The position numbers were made by a program, and so were the translations under genes. A stretch of DNA of 64,000 nucleotides. Source: Hirundichthys speculiger (lineage: Eukaryota; Chordata; Actinopteri; Beloniformes; Exocoetidae). The stretch is from positions 124,001-188,000 of the forward strand of contig JAGFBZ010002251.1 of the NCBI GenBank assembly GCA_018398805.1, written 5' to 3'. Shown here piece by piece: positions 22,575-34,675 of this stretch. How positions within the stretch are numbered: the first letter of the stretch is position 1; every line of letters begins with the position of its first letter. Below the pieces are notes generated by a model. The model was not told the DNA's origin. It saw only the letters and a program-made list of their open reading frames with translations, and searched no databases.

Positions 22575-23949
22575 CAGTGACAAGAAAGAGTCTGTAAACC
22601 CTTTGGAATCTACAGGTTTTCTGCATCAATTTGTCATAAAAAAAAAGTGATCTGATCTTCATCTGAGTAATAAATGAACCCATAAACCAAATTCTGAAAG
22701 GGGCAACTGGGTCAGGAGTCTCATTAATGAAACAAGTTGAGTCAAGCATTTTAAAGTTTGCTGTTCTTAGGAACCAGTAGCTCGCAGGAAGGAGGTACGT
22801 TCAAGGGCAGTTGATCTGCACGAGGCTGGAAAGGGATGCAAAGTCATCTCCAGGTGTTTAGGTGTCTACCAGGTATAAAAAACATCTATGAACGAAGGCA
22901 ACTCTTGGCAGAAGTAGATACCCAGTAAACAGAGCAACAGCTGAAGATCTGAAGACGTCGCTGGGACTGCAAACATCTCTGTTCATGAGTCTGCCTTGAG
23001 TTATTCAACAGTCCGGGCGCCATGGAGGAAACCACTGTTCGCTACAAACAACATTGCTGCACGCCTGAAATTTGACAAAAAGCGCCTTGGCAATCCAAAA
23101 ATTATTTTGTGGATTGATGAAACAGAAGGTTAATTGTTTGGAAGATGACTCAGCATCATGGTTTAAAAATGGTACAAACGGTCCGAACATTAAAACCCCA
23201 TCCGGAGGCATGGTGGAGGGAGCATCATTATTTGGTCTTGCTGTATTACCTCGCAGCATGGTGGCTTAGTGGTTAGCACTGTTGCCTCACAGCTAGAAGT
23301 TTCTGGTCTGAACCTCAGCAGGTCTTTCTGTGTGGAGTTTCCATGTTCTTCCTGTGGTTGCGTGGGCTTCCTCCCACAGTCCAAACACATGCATGTCAGG
23401 TTAACTGGTGGTTCTAAATTACTCCTGTAGGAGTGATTGTGAGTGTGTGTGGTTGTTTGTCTACATGTGGCCCTGTGATGGACTGGAGACCTGTCCAGGT
23501 GAACCCCTGCCTTTCACCCGAAGAGAGCTGGGATAGACTCCAGCAGATCCCTGTGACCCTATAGAGGATTAAACGGGCATAGATAATGGATGGATGGATG
23601 GATGGATGGATGGATGGATGGATGGATGGATGGATGTATTTCCCAGAATAATGTCCGGACGGAGCTCAGCTGAAGCTGGGTGATGACCGTGGCAGTGGAG
23701 TAAATCCACCACTGGCTGGTTTCAGAAAGAGAACGTCCATCATTTGGAGCGGCCCGGTCACAGTCCAGATCTTAACCCAAAGAAGATGTCATGGACCGAC
23801 ATCCAGACATCCTACGAGTGTTTCTGTAGCAGTTCAGTACAGAGGAATGGTCAAAAGCTCCTTCCTTGAAGTGCCGATCTCATTTGAAGTCACATTAAGG
23901 CAGAAAACCAGAGAATTTTTAAGGGTTCACAAACTTTTTCTTGCCACTG
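22575..23949 (+). pseudogene. Tc1-like transposon relic, split by a SINE
   Basis: Starts CAGTGACAAGAAAGAGTCTG after TA and ends with the inverse-like AAACTTTTTCTTGCCACTG. The plus strand keeps decayed transposase pieces: ARLKFDKKRLGNPK and WIDET (23060-23126), matching the Tc1 region around the second catalytic Asp, then RHGGGSIIIWSC (about 23209-23244). Stops and frame changes break it, and a SINE at 23252-23637 lies inside. Not functional. Confidence 0.85.
23252..23637 (+). mobile_element. tRNA-headed SINE with (GGAT)n tail
   Basis: The 5' part has an RNA polymerase III A box (TGGCTTAGTGG, 23262-23272) and a decayed B box (GGTCTGAACCT, 23305-23315). The body matches the common fish SINE text: TGTGGAGTTTCCATGTTC, CTTCCTCCCACAGTCCAAA, CCTGTGATGGACTGG. 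It ends in a (GGAT)n array of about 13 units at 23586-23634. A GATG/GGAT tail is shared with Rex3/RTE LINEs, a likely source of the enzymes that moved it. Confidence 0.88.
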
Positions 23950-25252
23950 CGTTATCACTGTAAGAGGATTTGGGCTTCCAGATCTTCTCACAACCAACCG
24001 TCTCCGTTATAATTAGCAAACACGACTGAGCCTTTCTGAGCTCTTGAAACCGGTTTAAAAGAGTCCAGTGAGTCCTGGTGCTGGTGCCTCTCATGAGATG
24101 GTTTCAGCTGATAAATGGTTTTAGAAAATGGATGGATGGACGGATAGATGCTGAATAGTACCAGCACATCAAGGTCACTTCAGTTTTAGAGAAAAATAAC
24201 TGAACGTCCAGGAGCTGCGCCGTCCTGCTCAGTCATGCTTCTGTTACCTATTTTAAGCAGCGCTTTTGGTCGTCACAGCAACTCCCTGAAGGAATTTAAT
24301 GTGTTTCTACCAAAGTAAATGATTTACTGTTTATCAGCATGTTAATGTTTATTTTCTGTTAGAGCTTTGGATTGTCGTCCATAAAAAATAATCCCAGAAT
24401 GGCGCCACTGAAGCAGCAGCCTGTTGCAGTTGTTTTTGCCCAGTTGTGTCTTTTTTTATAACTTCCTCTGATTTTTTTTTTTTTTTTTTTAACTTTCTTC
24501 CACTAAAATGAGGCTTTTTCAGACATTGTTCCACGCTGGTTTCTGCTGGTGAGTTGGTTCTGTTTAACATCTGTTATGATGAGTGTGCAGGATGAGAGAA
24601 AACTGTTTACATGTGGAGGCAGCAGACGGAGCAGATAATGATCAGAAAAGGCTCAAATACCGATGAGATGAAGAGGAGTGGTCATGAATGCAGAGCAAAG
24701 GAGGAGGTTTGGACCATGTTCTGGACCTGAGGCAGCGTTTTCCAGGACGAGCAGAACATCTGTCCACTGAGGGAGTTCACCTGTTATCTGCAGATGTTGG
24801 GCGTGACGTCACCAAACCCAACACGCTAACGCAGACTGGCAAACTCCAGGCCCAGTCCGGCCCGCCAACTCATTTTATCTGGACCGCGAGAACATGCAGA
24901 TAATTACGTATTTGCAGTAAAAAATCTATACAGTTTTAGAGACGTACTTGGACCATAACGATGTGTTGAGTGTATTTATTTAAATAGTCTTGCAGTTACC
25001 GTTCAACCGGCCCTTTGACATGCACCATCATATTTTTACCTTTTTTCATAAATTCATATAATTTCCTGTCTTTTTGAAATGTCTGACATATCTAGATTGT
25101 ACATCAGCTCCCTTTTCATCCTCGCTTTTACAGCTGTGTTCATATAAACCGCTTGAAGAGGTGTAGTAGAAACTGTGTCAACTGGGACAATATACATTTT
25201 AAACCTTTTCCGATATTTTAACAAACATATTTTAACAAAACCCACGCAGAAA

Positions 25253-25462
25253 ACTGTACTGTAGTATGTACTGTAGTATATATTATAGTATGTACTGTAG
25301 TATATATTATAGTATGTACTGTAGTATGTACTGTAGTATATATTATATTATGTACTGTAGTATATACTGTAGTATGTACTGTAGTATATACTGCAGTTTG
25401 TACTGTATATATAGTATGTATAGTATATATTATAGTATGTACTGTGGTATGTACTGTAGTGT
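25253..25462. repeat. 12-bp minisatellite (AGTATGTACTGT / AGTATATATTAT)
   Basis: Two 12-bp variants alternate and then degenerate, about 17 units. Tyr/Cys/Ser-repeat open frames over it are artefacts. Confidence 0.9.
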
Positions 25463-25575
25463 GAATGTGTGTGTATTAGTATGTATGTTTGTAGTTAGAT
25501 GTCAATGTCTATCTGGATATGAAATTACAACTAAAATTTAGTATTGGGCCTCAAAAACCAGATAAATTTTAAGGG

Positions 25576-25995
25576 TAATCATGGAACATTGGAGAAGGGT
25601 AGGATTAAATAGGTTTTACTTCTTCCTACACCTTTTCAGACATGTTAAACCAGATATGTGTTTTGCATATTGATATGTATATGTATGTATGTGTATGTAT
25701 ATAGATCTGTGTGTACACATTGGGTATAAATTTTGTTTATTTCTTATTTCTTCTTTTTTGAGGGGAATATGTCCATTTAATATTTAGATGTATTTACAAG
25801 AGGTTCTATATGTTTCTAAATGATGGTTATTCACATGTGTCAGTGTATTGATTTATGCATTATTATATATATTTTATTTTATAAATATATTATATTTATT
25901 TTCAGGTGTAGATTCATGATAGTGTTAAAATTGTCTATGCTTTAAAAGATTGTTTTGACATGTCTGGAATGAATCAATAAAATAAAAATTAAATG
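25576..25995 (+). mobile_element. LINE 3'-end-like segment
   Basis: Contains GGGTAGGATTAAATAGG then TTTTACTTCTTCCTACACC and ends AATCAATAAAATAAAAATT, the layout seen at the 3' end of common fish LINEs. No coding part is present and the family is not assigned. Confidence 0.5.
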
Positions 25996-26667
25996 AAATG
26001 AGAACCAGGCCAGCCGGCTGAAGGAGCCGGGAGCCATGGAGGATCATTCAAGGACCGATCCAACCATTTTTTTAATGCAACACTTTTCATACACTTTATC
26101 TTTGCTAAAACAATTAAATTATTTAAGAAGAAACCTGACAGCTTAGAATAGTAATTAAAGCATGAAATAGTTTAAAAGGTAAAACAGCTCTAATTTGAAA
26201 TGTCATGTTTCTAAAAGGTGAACGTTGGTTTATTTGTACCACTTTTATTCCTAAAACATTACATAGTTTTACAGGAAGAAGTTTTATGGAGTTAGCGGTC
26301 ATATTTTTCAGAGCTTTCTGGGCTCAGTTATTCTTTGTGGACGTTCTTGCCAGTTTTCATGTTGTTCATATCAATACTTGAATGATAGAATATCAGCCAA
26401 AAATTAGGAAATATATTGTGAAATAAATTTGGGCCTTAGGTGGAGTCTCCTAATCCATGCCAGCCATCTCCTTTGCTGGCTGTGCCTCTTTTGTAACTGG
26501 TGCCACAGCTTTGTGCTGCCCACTGCCATGGTACAGTAGCATGATATGAAAGTGGGCGGAGACTCAGACGAGGAGGCTGGACCTCTGTGAAGGTAGTCAT
26601 TTCTTTTCTAAACAAAACTATTATTTTGCTTGAAAGCCTTGCAGCTGATATCTGGGAGCAGACCGAC

Positions 26668-26770
26668 CTCGATGATGTAGTCGTTGCCATCTTTTCCGTG
26701 GACGGCCTTCACGGCGCAGATTTCCAGGCCTCCAAACATCTCAGAGCAGGAGTCCACCCACATACGATAT
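26668..26770 (-). CDS. syn3: synapsin III exon ([21 protein letters not shown])
   Basis: 103-nt coding exon: one base completing Arg, then 34 codons [14 protein letters not shown]...NDYIIE. It corresponds to the metal/ATP-site end of the ATP-grasp domain. In synapsin I a Glu in ICAVEAL is tied to calcium-dependent ATP binding; here the frame reads ICAVKAV with Lys, as in synapsins II and III, so calcium-dependent ATP binding of the synapsin I kind is not expected. [10 protein letters not shown] and YIIE match synapsin III best. Acceptor is GTTCCAG; the donor GAG|GTCGGT is weaker than those of the other exons. An intron of about 10.8 kb separates it from the next exon. Confidence 0.94.
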
Positions 26771-27945
26771 CTGGAACGGAGTCGCACAAACGGATGAGAA
26801 AACGCTCGTCTCTGGAGAAATCACAGCATACAAACCGAGCCGTTCAGTTGGGGATGTAATATTCTAAAAATAAATCCAACGCAGCTGCAACGTCAGAAAA
26901 AAACAAAAATAAGGACACTGCAAAATGTGAATAAAAACACATTGAATGATTTTCAAATCTTTTATTCTTAACACATAAAGTCCGATTATTTGTTAGAAAA
27001 AAAACATTAGATCAGTTCTCATGTCTCAAGTTTGTATGTGGGCAACAAAATTAAGGGACATAATTAGGTATTAAAAAAAAGCAAAAAGAATCTTAGACAG
27101 AAGACGGATGATCCAGATGATCCAGATGATCCAGAAACACTTCTGTCCTGTTTGGACCATTTAAAATGGACAAAGTGGAAAAACTGCCAAGTTTTCGGAT
27201 CAATCAAAATTTAAAATCGATTTGGAAGCCATGTTATTTGACTTGTTATCAGCCCTGAGTCCTTAAGTAAGTAAGTAAGTTAAATTTATTTATAAAGCGC
27301 ATTTAAACACAGTTATCTCTGACCAAAGTACACAAGAAATGAGTATTTAATTAAAACGCCTGCATTTTTGCATGTAGGGTCAAAGCTTGCATCTCTGATG
27401 GTACAGGGATGAAGTCCACATGGGATGGGCAGCTGGCACATCTGGAGAGGGAACATCAATGCTGAAAGGTGACCACAGACGTCTAAAGGCTCGTTGATGC
27501 ATCTGCGTCAAAGCTACGCCGTAGGCTACAGCGTAGCATCTACAAACGTAACTGCACGTCGACGTGGACCGCAGGAAACGTGATCGGTAGATTTGTTCTT
27601 CTCTGTTGTTTTTAAGTCATGGAGAACGATATTTTCTGCAGCGTCTGCAAAAATGACTGATGCCCAAAATTTGTCGGCACCAGCTCACGTTATATTTACT
27701 TTATAAGCTCCATTGATAAGTCTGAGCAACGTAAAGGAAGGAAGCTCAGCACTGCAGGCTGCAGCGCTGCAGAAAAGAGCGACAAGCAATAACTCACAAT
27801 CGTAGATGCCAGAGCTGCTACACAGAAGCATGAATGAGCCTTAAGACGTTTGTTTCAGACAAGGCCTTCCATCTTTCAGCATTAATTGATGACATCTACA
27901 AATCACTGCGTGATGCTTTTAATTTACATTTCACGCACAAATCAC

Positions 27946-28020
27946 CTGTCTGTCATTGCGATCTGTTCCAACATGGCAGAACCTGTGTTGGCCTTCCAGT
28001 TGCCGGAAATAGACGTTCTC
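27946..28020 (-). CDS. syn3: synapsin III exon ([19 protein letters not shown])
   Basis: 75-nt coding exon. With the split codons on both sides it reads [26 protein letters not shown], one of the most conserved stretches of the synapsin C domain. The first G completes the Met codon begun in the 143-nt exon, and the last AG joins A of the next exon to make Arg. The acceptor is a strong pyrimidine run (TTTCTTTTTTCAG) with a CTGAC branch-like motif; the donor is [20 protein letters not shown], with Ala after Lys, agrees with synapsin III rather than I or II as remembered. Confidence 0.95.
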
Positions 28021-28467
28021 CTGAAAAAAGAAAGGAAAAGTCAGTCAAATGAATCATCTTTCCTCCAGAGAGTCGGTCTCACAGCTCCTGGAGTTGTAAA
28101 CCTCGCGGGGAAAACTATCAAGAGTTCATCAGCAACGGTGGCTGCCGTCCACACCTACGACGTGTTTGTGTCAGAGCTTTCATGCTGAGGCGAAGGGGGA
28201 AAAAAACGAGATGAGATAAAGCCGAGCTGTTCTGTTCTTCTGATTCCTGCTGAGAAACTGTTTAGACTCAGAGATGTGAAAGTTGGGAGGGTGTGTGAAC
28301 TCTCACTTCATTATTGCTTCATGCCCAACTAATCCTGCAGAGAAAGGTCTCTCGCTTCCAGATGGGAGTGAAAACAAACACACCGATGCCGGAGAAATCC
28401 AAGATGACCAACATCTGCATTCGTAAGCTGAACAAGTTCACTTAGAACTGTCAATGGTAAATATAAT

Positions 28468-29209
28468 TAGGAATGCACGATGACTGTTTTAAAACCGATA
28501 CCGATAACTTTTAGCTCCTAAAGGCCGATACTGATAACCGATAACACACAAGGCAAGTTTATTTATAGAGCACAATTCGTACACAAGGCAATTCAAAGAG
28601 ACTTGCTGCTGGCTAGCTTACATTAGCTCACGTTAGCTCATGTTAGCGCGATTTAAAAACTCTATGAAAGCGATGGTTATGTTTCAGGTGGCTGATCTGG
28701 TTTGACGTATTAAAGCTTGTGTTATTTTTCCCTCCTTCACTTGGAGCATTTGTCACAAATAACCAGCGAACTATCTTCTTCTGAAACTTTAACGAAGTTC
28801 CATACAATCGCCGCTGCATTCAAGGTGTAACGTAAATTCCTCCGTTTCCTCGTTCCCTAGTCGTTCTTTCGGCCTTATCTATTTATTTTATTTTTTATGT
28901 GTAACATGTGGGAAAATACTGCGAATAACGATTCAAGTCAGCAACTACTAAAATTATGACCGAGTTAACGAGTTGTTTTCTGGCATGAGGGGGTATTTTT
29001 GATTTTCCTTACTGAGTAATCATTTTTCTGATTATGCCGACGTCACTTGAACAAAACATTCACTGCTAGTTATTCAAGGCTCAGAGGGAGCGAGACACTG
29101 CCGTGTTGACAAAAATATATGTTATCGGGGCTATTCGTCATGATATCGGACTTATCGGGATGACGTCATAATTTCCTGTTATCGGCCCGATAGTTATCGT
29201 GCACCCTTA
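28468..29209. mobile_element. hAT element, TAGGAATGCACGAT termini
   Basis: 742-bp element from TAGGAATGCACGAT to ATCGTGCACCCTTA with a perfect 8-bp duplication AATATAAT (28460-28467, 29210-29217). Subterminal GATAACCGATA-type repeats occur at both ends. A fragment of another fish repeat (AAGGCAAGTTTATTTATAGAG) sits inside near 28550-28602. Confidence 0.9.
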
Positions 29210-29307
29210 AATATAATACTACGTAATAGGTACTAGCCTACTGTGTTTTATTTCAGTTAATGAAAATGTTTTTTCAATTCTAGTTTTCGTTATTTTGTTC
29301 GTTTAAG

Positions 29308-29475
29308 TTATCGATAATAACCTTGCATTGTGGTCAATGGGGCCGAAAATTTTTGTTTCCCAATATCTCCGTTAATTATTGCCCAAAACTCATGAAATTT
29401 CACTCGGGGATTGACAATGGAAACCTCTATCAAATTTCAAAGGCTGATCCGGATCTGATCCAGAACGCAGAGCGC
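29308..29475 (-). mobile_element. CTCCGCCAAG-family repeat, internal fragment
   Basis: Inverse match to the internal part of the copy at 47343-48388: CCAATATCTCCGTTAATTAT, GCCCAAAACTCATGAAATTT, ATTGACAATGGAAACCTC. Supplies the segment missing from the 17584 copy. Confidence 0.8.
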
Positions 29476-30627
29476 CGTATTTCCTCTAATTCCCAATACA
29501 AGCAACACACGTTACAATCCAGTACAACCTTCCCTCGTTCACGCATCCTTGCAGATTAAAAACTCAAGCGGTTTCACGTTACCATTCAACTGTAACTAGT
29601 TTTTTTTTCACTGCTCTTTACAACGTCAGCATCAGCGCAGTAATATGTGGGTTTGCGGTATGTTTCAGCACCTATCATGCTAACATCACGCTTCAACGCA
29701 ATCATAGCAGGTCAGTTAGAGACATGAAGTAGTTGCAAGGATGTCGGTCGAATACAGAGTCAAAAATGGCAAGCATTTAGCCGTGAAGATGTTCCAAGTT
29801 GATGGGAGGAGGGTTCAGGTGAGCAGCCCTGGTATCAGGGAGTGTTTGTTAGAGGAAATACGGTAGGTGGAGATTCTGGACGCAGTCATGTACAGCAGGT
29901 TTCTGTTCGTAACATGTAGCATCTAAAGGCGTGCAGCATTCTGGTCTTATGTTGGAGTTGTATTTCGTTGAGGTGGAAACGGTCGTGTGTGTGGTTGTTT
30001 CCATGTGTGGCCTCCAACAGACCAACTGGGAAAAGATGACGGACGGCTGGTTGGATGGATGGATGGAAATGGTCTTTATAGCTTTAAAGCTTGTATGATG
30101 CCTCGACCTTTTAAAACTTGAATTACAATGTGTCGAAACTTTACAACAGAATTTTGTGCGCAGCGACATAAATCGACCGCCTACCAAACCCTAGTAGCTG
30201 GCAAATAGTCTTGGAGCAGCACAGGCTGGTAGATGGTGGTTGTGAGACATCTATAACCCCAACTGAGTCACATTCAACAGGCATCGAGGCCAGTGGAACA
30301 ACACAGCAGGCGCAAGCAGATGCACGTAATAATGTTGGGAAGCTGTCGAAGGGTTAGCTAACGCTCGTGGATGACGTTGGTGAGCTCTGCGTGGAGAATA
30401 AACAGCAATTATTCTCCAGACAATAACTTCTGCTTTGTTTTTGATTCGGGATCCACGCTGGAAAAACCCTCTCAGGTCGTCACGCAATGTTTGCATCCAA
30501 TGTCAATACCCGGCGATAAACCTCTTTGAAACCTCTCTCGTGAAAGGTGCCAGAGTAAACCGAAGAGTAAACCACACACGCCATCTGGCTCTGCAGATAA
30601 ACGAAGCGAGACGTGAGGGAGTCTTAC

Positions 30628-30770
30628 ATGTACGCCTTGTAGTTGCTGCCGATCTTCTGGATGCGGATGTCGTATTTGGACTGGACGTACGGCTCGGTGG
30701 TGGCGTAGGTCCCGGCCAGAGCCACCACGCTGGTGATGTCCTGGAAGTCCTGCTGGTTCTCCACTTTAAT
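30628..30770 (-). CDS. syn3: synapsin III exon (C domain, [17 protein letters not shown])
   Basis: 143-nt coding exon beginning [20 protein letters not shown] and ending [11 protein letters not shown] plus two bases of a split Met codon. This is the central C-domain segment that, with the previous exon, forms the ATP-grasp nucleotide-binding region. [33 protein letters not shown] are near-identical to vertebrate synapsins, and the [24 protein letters not shown] variants fit synapsin III best. Acceptor CCCCCACAG and donor AT|GTAAG flank it. Phase 0 start follows directly from the GMGK exon; the AT remainder is completed by G at the start of the 75-nt exon. The exon is GC-richer than its intron surroundings, with C/G-ending codons typical of a real fish exon. 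Confidence 0.95.
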
Positions 30771-31746
30771 CTGTGGGGGAAGACGCCGCTTGTCAGTGAG
30801 AGGCTAATTACAAAGCAGGAATCTCGCGCTTGTGTCCGGGCCGGATAATGAAGGGTCCCTGGTGGAAACGTCGCCGGAGGTGGCGTTCGGCAGCGTCACC
30901 GTCACGACATCAGGCTGTGAGCTGTAAACACAGACGGTCGGCACATGACACCTCCTAAAACTCAAGCAGGTATTTTCCACAACATACTCTGAATAAATAT
31001 TTAAGTGACGCAACCGCTGTTCCCTTCGGTTCCTGCAGGACCGGTTACGCAATCACACAAAATGTTTTTTTAGTAACTGGTGCTATTTGCATTTTCTTTT
31101 TCTCTTTTCTTTTTTGTGTCAACAGCTACGTCACATAACAGGAGACGGGAAACACCATTTCTGAATCAGTTCTGATGACGCAAACTTTTGACTGTTCCTG
31201 CAGAGCAAACAGAGCCTGAGCTTTATGGGCTCTAATTAGAGTCAACAGCACGGCGAGTAAATTAAGCTTCGTCACCCTGTTGAACAACTCTGCCAGTGAA
31301 ATTCAAGCGTGTGCATGTGTATTTATAAAAATTAAAACTCAAGATGGTTCTGCTTTTTGACATTGTGGAAACAGAGATGTAACTCTGTTAATTTACTTCT
31401 GCCTCCTGATTGGACGGTTCCGGTAAAATCGATTGATTCTGAGAATCTGGGGGAATCTCTGTGTGCCGGGTCCTCAGGCGACGCCGCAGCAGAACAGCTT
31501 CTGGGCTCAGAAACACTTCTGGAAATCAAAAAGTGCTGCCATGTATAGATGAACACAGATGTGAACATGAAAGTGTCATGTGTTCAGACGAATCAAAAAC
31601 CTGAAAGTATTTTGGGAAACATGGTTGCTGCCTCCTCTTGACTAAAGGGGGGGAGGGAGGTGCATTAGCACCATTAGGGCAACTTGTAAATACAACACTT
31701 TAAAGCAGCACAAAGGAACCTTAGTGTCTTTTAACTTAGTCCCTCT

Positions 31747-32445
31747 ACAGCACATGTGTCAAACATAAGGCCCGCGGGCCAAATATGGCCCGCCACGTCA
31801 TTTCATGTGGCCCTTGAGAGCTTGTGCATTATTGGCTTAAATTTTAAACCAATATTTTAAGACTTAAAATAAGCTTACGCCACTTTAAAACTCATATTGA
31901 CAATAAACTTTATCTCCCATATTGCATTATGTCGTTACTCACAACGATAACAGTATACTGTATAACTATGACGATGATTTTCAGAACATACAAACTTAAG
32001 AAAACCTCTACAAATGAACCCCAACATGTCCAAGAAAATTTGATGCAGAGTTTGTACCTCAAGGTGAAGAAACAGTAGGTCTGTATTTGTGTTATGAGGC
32101 GGTGTTGTTGTGAAACAGCATAATCTACGTCGGCGTTATGACAGCAAACATGGAGCTAAGTATGCTAAATTTAGCCTTCAAAGAGAAACAAAGAATCGCT
32201 AACGCTTCTGAAACCAAGGTGATGGAATTCTCAGTGATCACCTGTGCGAGAGCAGGTTTACAACCACAAACCCTGAGTTGAATATAATAACGAGTTAAAT
32301 ATTTGACACTTGAATACATAATAAATACAGAAACCGTAACAAGGTGTAGTTTAATTTATTTTGATTTATATTGCATTTCATGCTGTCAATCTGGCCCTTC
32401 GAGGGCAACCATGATGCTAATGTGTCCCTCAGTGAAAATTAGTCT
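31747..32445 (+). pseudogene. hAT transposon relic with BED-finger remnant
   Basis: Left end CAGCACATGTGTCAAAC and the GGCCCGCGGGCC block are typical of a widespread hAT family; the right end near 32445 is diverged. Plus-strand frame at 32119-32163 reads HNLRRRYDSKHGAKY, the second half (His...His) of a BED zinc finger as in ZBED/GTF2IRD2-like hAT transposases. No long open frame remains. Confidence 0.72.
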
Positions 32446-34509
32446 TGAGTTGAGGTGAAGTCACTTTTCAACATCCTGTCCAGGATTATCCCTCTTTGGT
32501 ATCTTCCTCAATCAGTCTCTTACTTTCTTGAATCTCTTATTCGTCTCTGCCATGAAGTCTGCTGTAGCTTCGTGAGTTGGATTCATCGTTGGGAGAGCAG
32601 TCGTCGCCCAAAGTTAGCTGAGCTGGGTTTTGATGATGATGCTTCCTAAAAGTTAGCAAATAGTCCCTCAAATCAAAATGAAAGTGAAGTTTTAACACGA
32701 AAGTGCTGCTTTAATGTCAATACATATTTTAGAGCAACATCCGTGTCCGTTCAGATGTCTTTTTCAGGTAAGGCCTTGCAGCTTTCAGCAAGACGATGCT
32801 GAGCTCCGTCCAGCATCCATGACAGAGGCACGTCAAATTTAAACATTTGAAAACCAACAAATCTGAGAAAAACAAACAAACAAACAAACAAAAACGTGAC
32901 AATGAAATCCCAGTGGAACAAAGAAATCCAAAGACACTTTTCCAGATGACGCAAGCCTCCACCAGATGATGTAAAGGGCAAACGTAGGCTTCAGTCTTTA
33001 AAATGAGGAGTGGCCGGCTCTGACAGCTCCAGTAAACTGCTCCAGTAAACCGTTGGCGCTTTGATGTGTAACAACACGAACGAATCCCACATGAGAAGCT
33101 GCAACTGAATCACTCGGTTTCTGAAATTAGCTCAAAATGCAGAGCAGAGCACAACGACACCCGTTAGACGACTTGAATGAGACTAAATTACATCTGACGT
33201 CCTAGTTCTCTTCTTTCTTTTTTCTGTTGCGTACTAACATCAGCCCGCTACATTAAAGACTGAAAAGAGTTTGGCTGTCAAGAGGCGACCATTTTCTTTA
33301 GTTTTAGCGTGTATCTTCAACGTCAGACAGAGAAGAGGAGGAGGAGGAGGAGGAGGAGGGTAAACCTCACTGCTGTTTCTCAGCAGCAGAAACCCAACTG
33401 GACGAGCGTCGGCAGCAGAACGGGCCGGGCTCACGGTGGGATCGTACACACTTTTCCTTAACCTCAGTGGAAAGTGTCAAGAGGACGACGGAAAAGACGT
33501 TCATGCAGCAAGAATCCAGCCGCGCTGACAGGATACGGTGATGCGAGTTTTCTGCAGGGAAGCTCCAAAAAATGAACCCGTTTATTCTGACGATGCTGCT
33601 TCATGGAGGCTGCGTAGATGCGGATGGCCCGAGCTGGCAATTTAAAACCATAATAAAGGAAAGAAAAACCCACATGAGTGAAATGTAATTTTGGACGCTC
33701 ACCCTCCTGCTCCCGTAATCAGTACCAGAACATGAATCCAAATTAGTGGGTGTAACTGTGAAAACTGAGGGTTGCCTTGAACGATGTGGGTGTGAGGAGT
33801 TCTGGACAATAACATCCCTCTTTCTTCCATAATGGATGCTTCAAATCTATCCTGTGCTAAACTAGATAGTAATGGAGGTCATGAATTTGTTCCCATTTGG
33901 GTCACAATTACACTCCACGGCTCAGCCGACCCAGTTCTGTTTTTGTTTTTTCTGCCATGTGGCAGCGACATCGATGGACGCCATCCATCCATCCGTTTCT
34001 TCTCCAGATGAAAACATCCTTTGATGATCTTCAAGAACGCAGTGGTTCACATTTAGGTGGTGCAGTCGGCTAACAAAAGAAAACCGAACAGAAAAACAGG
34101 GATGTGGCTCCAGAGGCAGTAGGTGGGCCAGAGAAGGTGAAGAACAGCGCCTGGTGGAAAAAGTCATCCCAAGCTGGTCTCCCTCCAGAGAAAAATGACA
34201 TACCAGCAAGTACAAACTGGAAAAAACTGGGTAAAAACTTTCTCGCTCCGTTGCTGTTGTCGGTTTTGTTGGCCGACTGAAAAAGTCACGAGTTGAGGCA
34301 TTGAAATGGGACAGATGAAGGAAAGAAATGACCTCCAGCTCAAAAGCTCTGAAGTGGCAGAAGACCGTTGTTTTTGAGGGAAGGGGGGTGGGGGGGTATC
34401 ATACAGTTGCTTCAGATTTGAAGGGTACTTTGTCATTACAACAAATATGCTTATTCCCCCTGTAAATAAAGCTGCGTTTGTTGTGCAGCAGAACTTGGTG
34501 ACACAAAGC

Positions 34510-34547
34510 TTTTTTTTTTTTTTTTTTTTTTTTGGGGGGGGGGGGGG
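34510..34547. repeat. T24-G14 homopolymer pair
   Basis: 24 T followed directly by 14 G, just upstream of the TTAA MITE. Run lengths are prone to sequencing error. Confidence 0.85.
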
Positions 34548-34675
34548 ATCCCAGTGTGTTCAGTTGGGACGCATAAGTCAGAGGTTCCCAGTCAGGAGAC
34601 CCAAACCTCACCTACCCAGACTTCAAAATCTGACACTGTTTATAACATTTCTGCCTTATTTTTCATTCTCATTAA

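Larger units (their letters stand above)
15875..26667 (-). other. syn3 intron, about 10.8 kb
   Basis: Intron between the YRMWVDSC exon and the [12 protein letters not shown] exon. It contains a CT microsatellite, a Tigger copy with an inserted repeat, a second copy of the 381-bp hAT family, a Tc1-like relic split by a SINE, a 12-bp tandem repeat and a LINE 3'-end-like segment, each listed separately. No coding exon was recognised in the remaining stretches, roughly 15875-17386, 18669-22574 and 23950-25252; the open frames there lack family motifs. Confidence 0.85.
28021..30627 (-). other. syn3 intron, about 2.6 kb
   Basis: Intron between the IKVENQQ exon and the 75-nt exon. It holds a 742-bp hAT element and a partial copy of the CTCCGCCAAG repeat. 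A short GGAT run (about 30054-30066) resembles a SINE/RTE tail. The rest, including about 29476-30627, has no recognised gene or element. The intron at 26771-27945 likewise holds only a short stretch resembling fish repeats ending in TTTATTTATAAAGCGC near 27285. Confidence 0.85.

Noticed and set aside
23072..23269. 65-codon frame at the Tc1/SINE junction as a gene
   Set aside because: It uses the wrong frame of the decayed transposase and runs into the SINE.
25266..25541. 91-codon Tyr/Cys/Ser-repeat frame
   Set aside because: Translation of the 12-bp minisatellite.
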